Source: Acidobacteriota bacterium (GTDB lineage: Bacteria > Acidobacteriota > Blastocatellia > Pyrinomonadales > Pyrinomonadaceae). From it: a DNA stretch of 12,951 nucleotides. The stretch spans positions 1 to 12,951 of the forward strand of contig JAEZIT010000051.1 in NCBI GenBank assembly GCA_023436495.1, read 5' to 3'. The first letter of the stretch is position 1. Each line of letters starts with the position of its first letter. Positions 12,349 to 12,951 of this stretch are shown in pieces. The notes under the pieces were generated by a model, which made no database searches, was not told where the DNA came from, and was given only the letters and a program-made list of their open reading frames with translations. A program made the position numbers and the translations under genes.

Positions 12349-12951
12349 CTAAACTACCAGCATACAATCACCGTAACTATAAAATCGATAGCGTTCGGCG
12401 ATGGCGTGTGCGTATGCTTCCATTATAAGTTCGCGGCCGGCAAATGTGGAAACTAAAACGAGCAGCGAACTCTTAGGAAGGTGGAAATTGGTTAGAAGGC
12501 CATTGATGACGCGAAAATCATATCCGGGAGTAATGGTCAGGCCGGCGATCCCGGGACCGGCTTTTATGCGGCCGCTGTGTGCGAACGCCGATTCGAGCGC
12601 ACGGGTAGTTGTGGTTCCTACTGCGATAACACGACGTCCGGACGCAATGGCCTCGTTGATCTCAACCGCGGCTTCCTCACCAATCTCAAATTCTTCCGGT
12701 GATACCCGATGCTTAGAAAGATCTTCGGTGCGTACGGGTTCGAATGTTCCGTAGCCAACGTGAAGGGTTAATTTGACGATCCGATTTCCGCGCTTTTCGA
12801 TCCGGTCTAGGATCTCGGGAGTAAAATGGAGCCCGGCGGTCGGTGCGGCGATCGCGCCACGCGTTTCGGCAAAGACCGTCTGGTACCGATCGCGGTCGTC
12901 TGAACTCGGTTCTTCGCGTTTAATATAGGGCGGCAGCGGCGTGATGCCGAC
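12349..12951 (-). CDS. queA: S-adenosylmethionine:tRNA ribosyltransferase-isomerase, C-terminal part
   Basis: QueA moves the ribosyl group of S-adenosylmethionine onto the 7-aminomethyl-7-deazaguanine base of tRNA, forming epoxyqueuosine in the pathway to the queuosine wobble base. The 201 codons visible on the minus strand give 200 residues and the stop (TAG at 12349-12351); the N-terminal 40 percent or so lies beyond the right edge. Family blocks are ITPLPPYIKR at the left end of the protein fragment, DRYQTVFAETRGAIAAPTAG with LHFT after it, LHVGYGTFEPVR, AVGTTTTRALE, and the C-terminal TNFHLPKSSLLVLVSTFAGR followed by ERYRFYSYGDCMLV. The segment after the VGYGTF block reads KHRVSPEEFEI rather than the common HKMHSE form. 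It is the first visible gene of the queA-rimI-thiE run, 13 bases upstream of the rimI start. Confidence 0.96.
   Translation of the reverse strand, partial: VGITPLPPYIKREEPSSDDRDRYQTVFAETRGAIAAPTAGLHFTPEILDRIEKRGNRIVKLTLHVGYGTFEPVRTEDLSKHRVSPEEFEIGEEAAVEINEAIASGRRVIAVGTTTTRALESAFAHSGRIKAGPGIAGLTITPGYDFRVINGLLTNFHLPKSSLLVLVSTFAGRELIMEAYAHAIAERYRFYSYGDCMLVV

Noticed and set aside
1..12951. tRNA, rRNA, CRISPR, insertion sequence, phage or toxin-antitoxin genes
   Set aside because: Nothing with the required repeats, cloverleaf pattern or protein motifs was seen. The gaps are at most 137 bases and the genes are standard chromosomal functions.

Overview
This window looks like a chromosomal, housekeeping stretch from a Gram-negative bacterium of middling GC content. 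LptE (lipopolysaccharide export) implies an outer membrane, and a PilT-type ATPase implies type IV pili. The gene mix, the LptE sequence style and the MJ0042-type zinc-ribbon protein beside pilT suggest an Acidobacteriota relative (Blastocatellia-like). That assignment is inference from remembered sequence style and was not tested by a search. I see no rRNA, tRNA, CRISPR array, insertion sequence, phage gene or broken gene.

Layout. (1) Positions 1-351, minus strand: the 5' part of argG, running off the left edge. (2) Positions 435-4285, plus strand: a tight run of corA-like transporter, argH, a hotdog thioesterase and tilS, with gaps of 1 and 0 nt and then an 8-nt overlap. It starts back to back with argG, so the last two steps of arginine synthesis flank one 83-bp divergent promoter region. 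(3) Positions 4275-6451: ftsH with its own good sigma-70-like promoter inside the end of tilS, a hairpin in its leader, a TTG start with a strong Shine-Dalgarno sequence, and an intrinsic terminator. (4) Positions 6465-8919: folP, lptE and holA, closely packed. (5) Positions 8951-11146, minus strand: an apparent two-gene unit of pilT and a zinc-ribbon/pseudo-receiver protein, bounded by a promoter and an intrinsic terminator. (6) Positions 11155-12951, minus strand: queA (N-terminal part missing at the right edge), rimI-like acetyltransferase and thiE.

Most genes serve central functions: arginine synthesis (argG, argH), tRNA modification (tilS, queA), membrane protein quality control (ftsH), folate and thiamine synthesis (folP, thiE), outer-membrane assembly (lptE), replication (holA) and protein acetylation (rimI). 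No gap between genes exceeds 140 bases. Most starts lack a recognisable Shine-Dalgarno sequence, and ftsH is the clear exception.

I found no convincing new multi-gene system. The best candidate for something poorly described is the pilT-linked zinc-ribbon protein with a receiver-like domain that lacks the phosphorylation residues. The most interesting regulatory spots are the apparently leaderless argG/corA divergon, the structured ftsH leader, and the terminator just upstream of folP.
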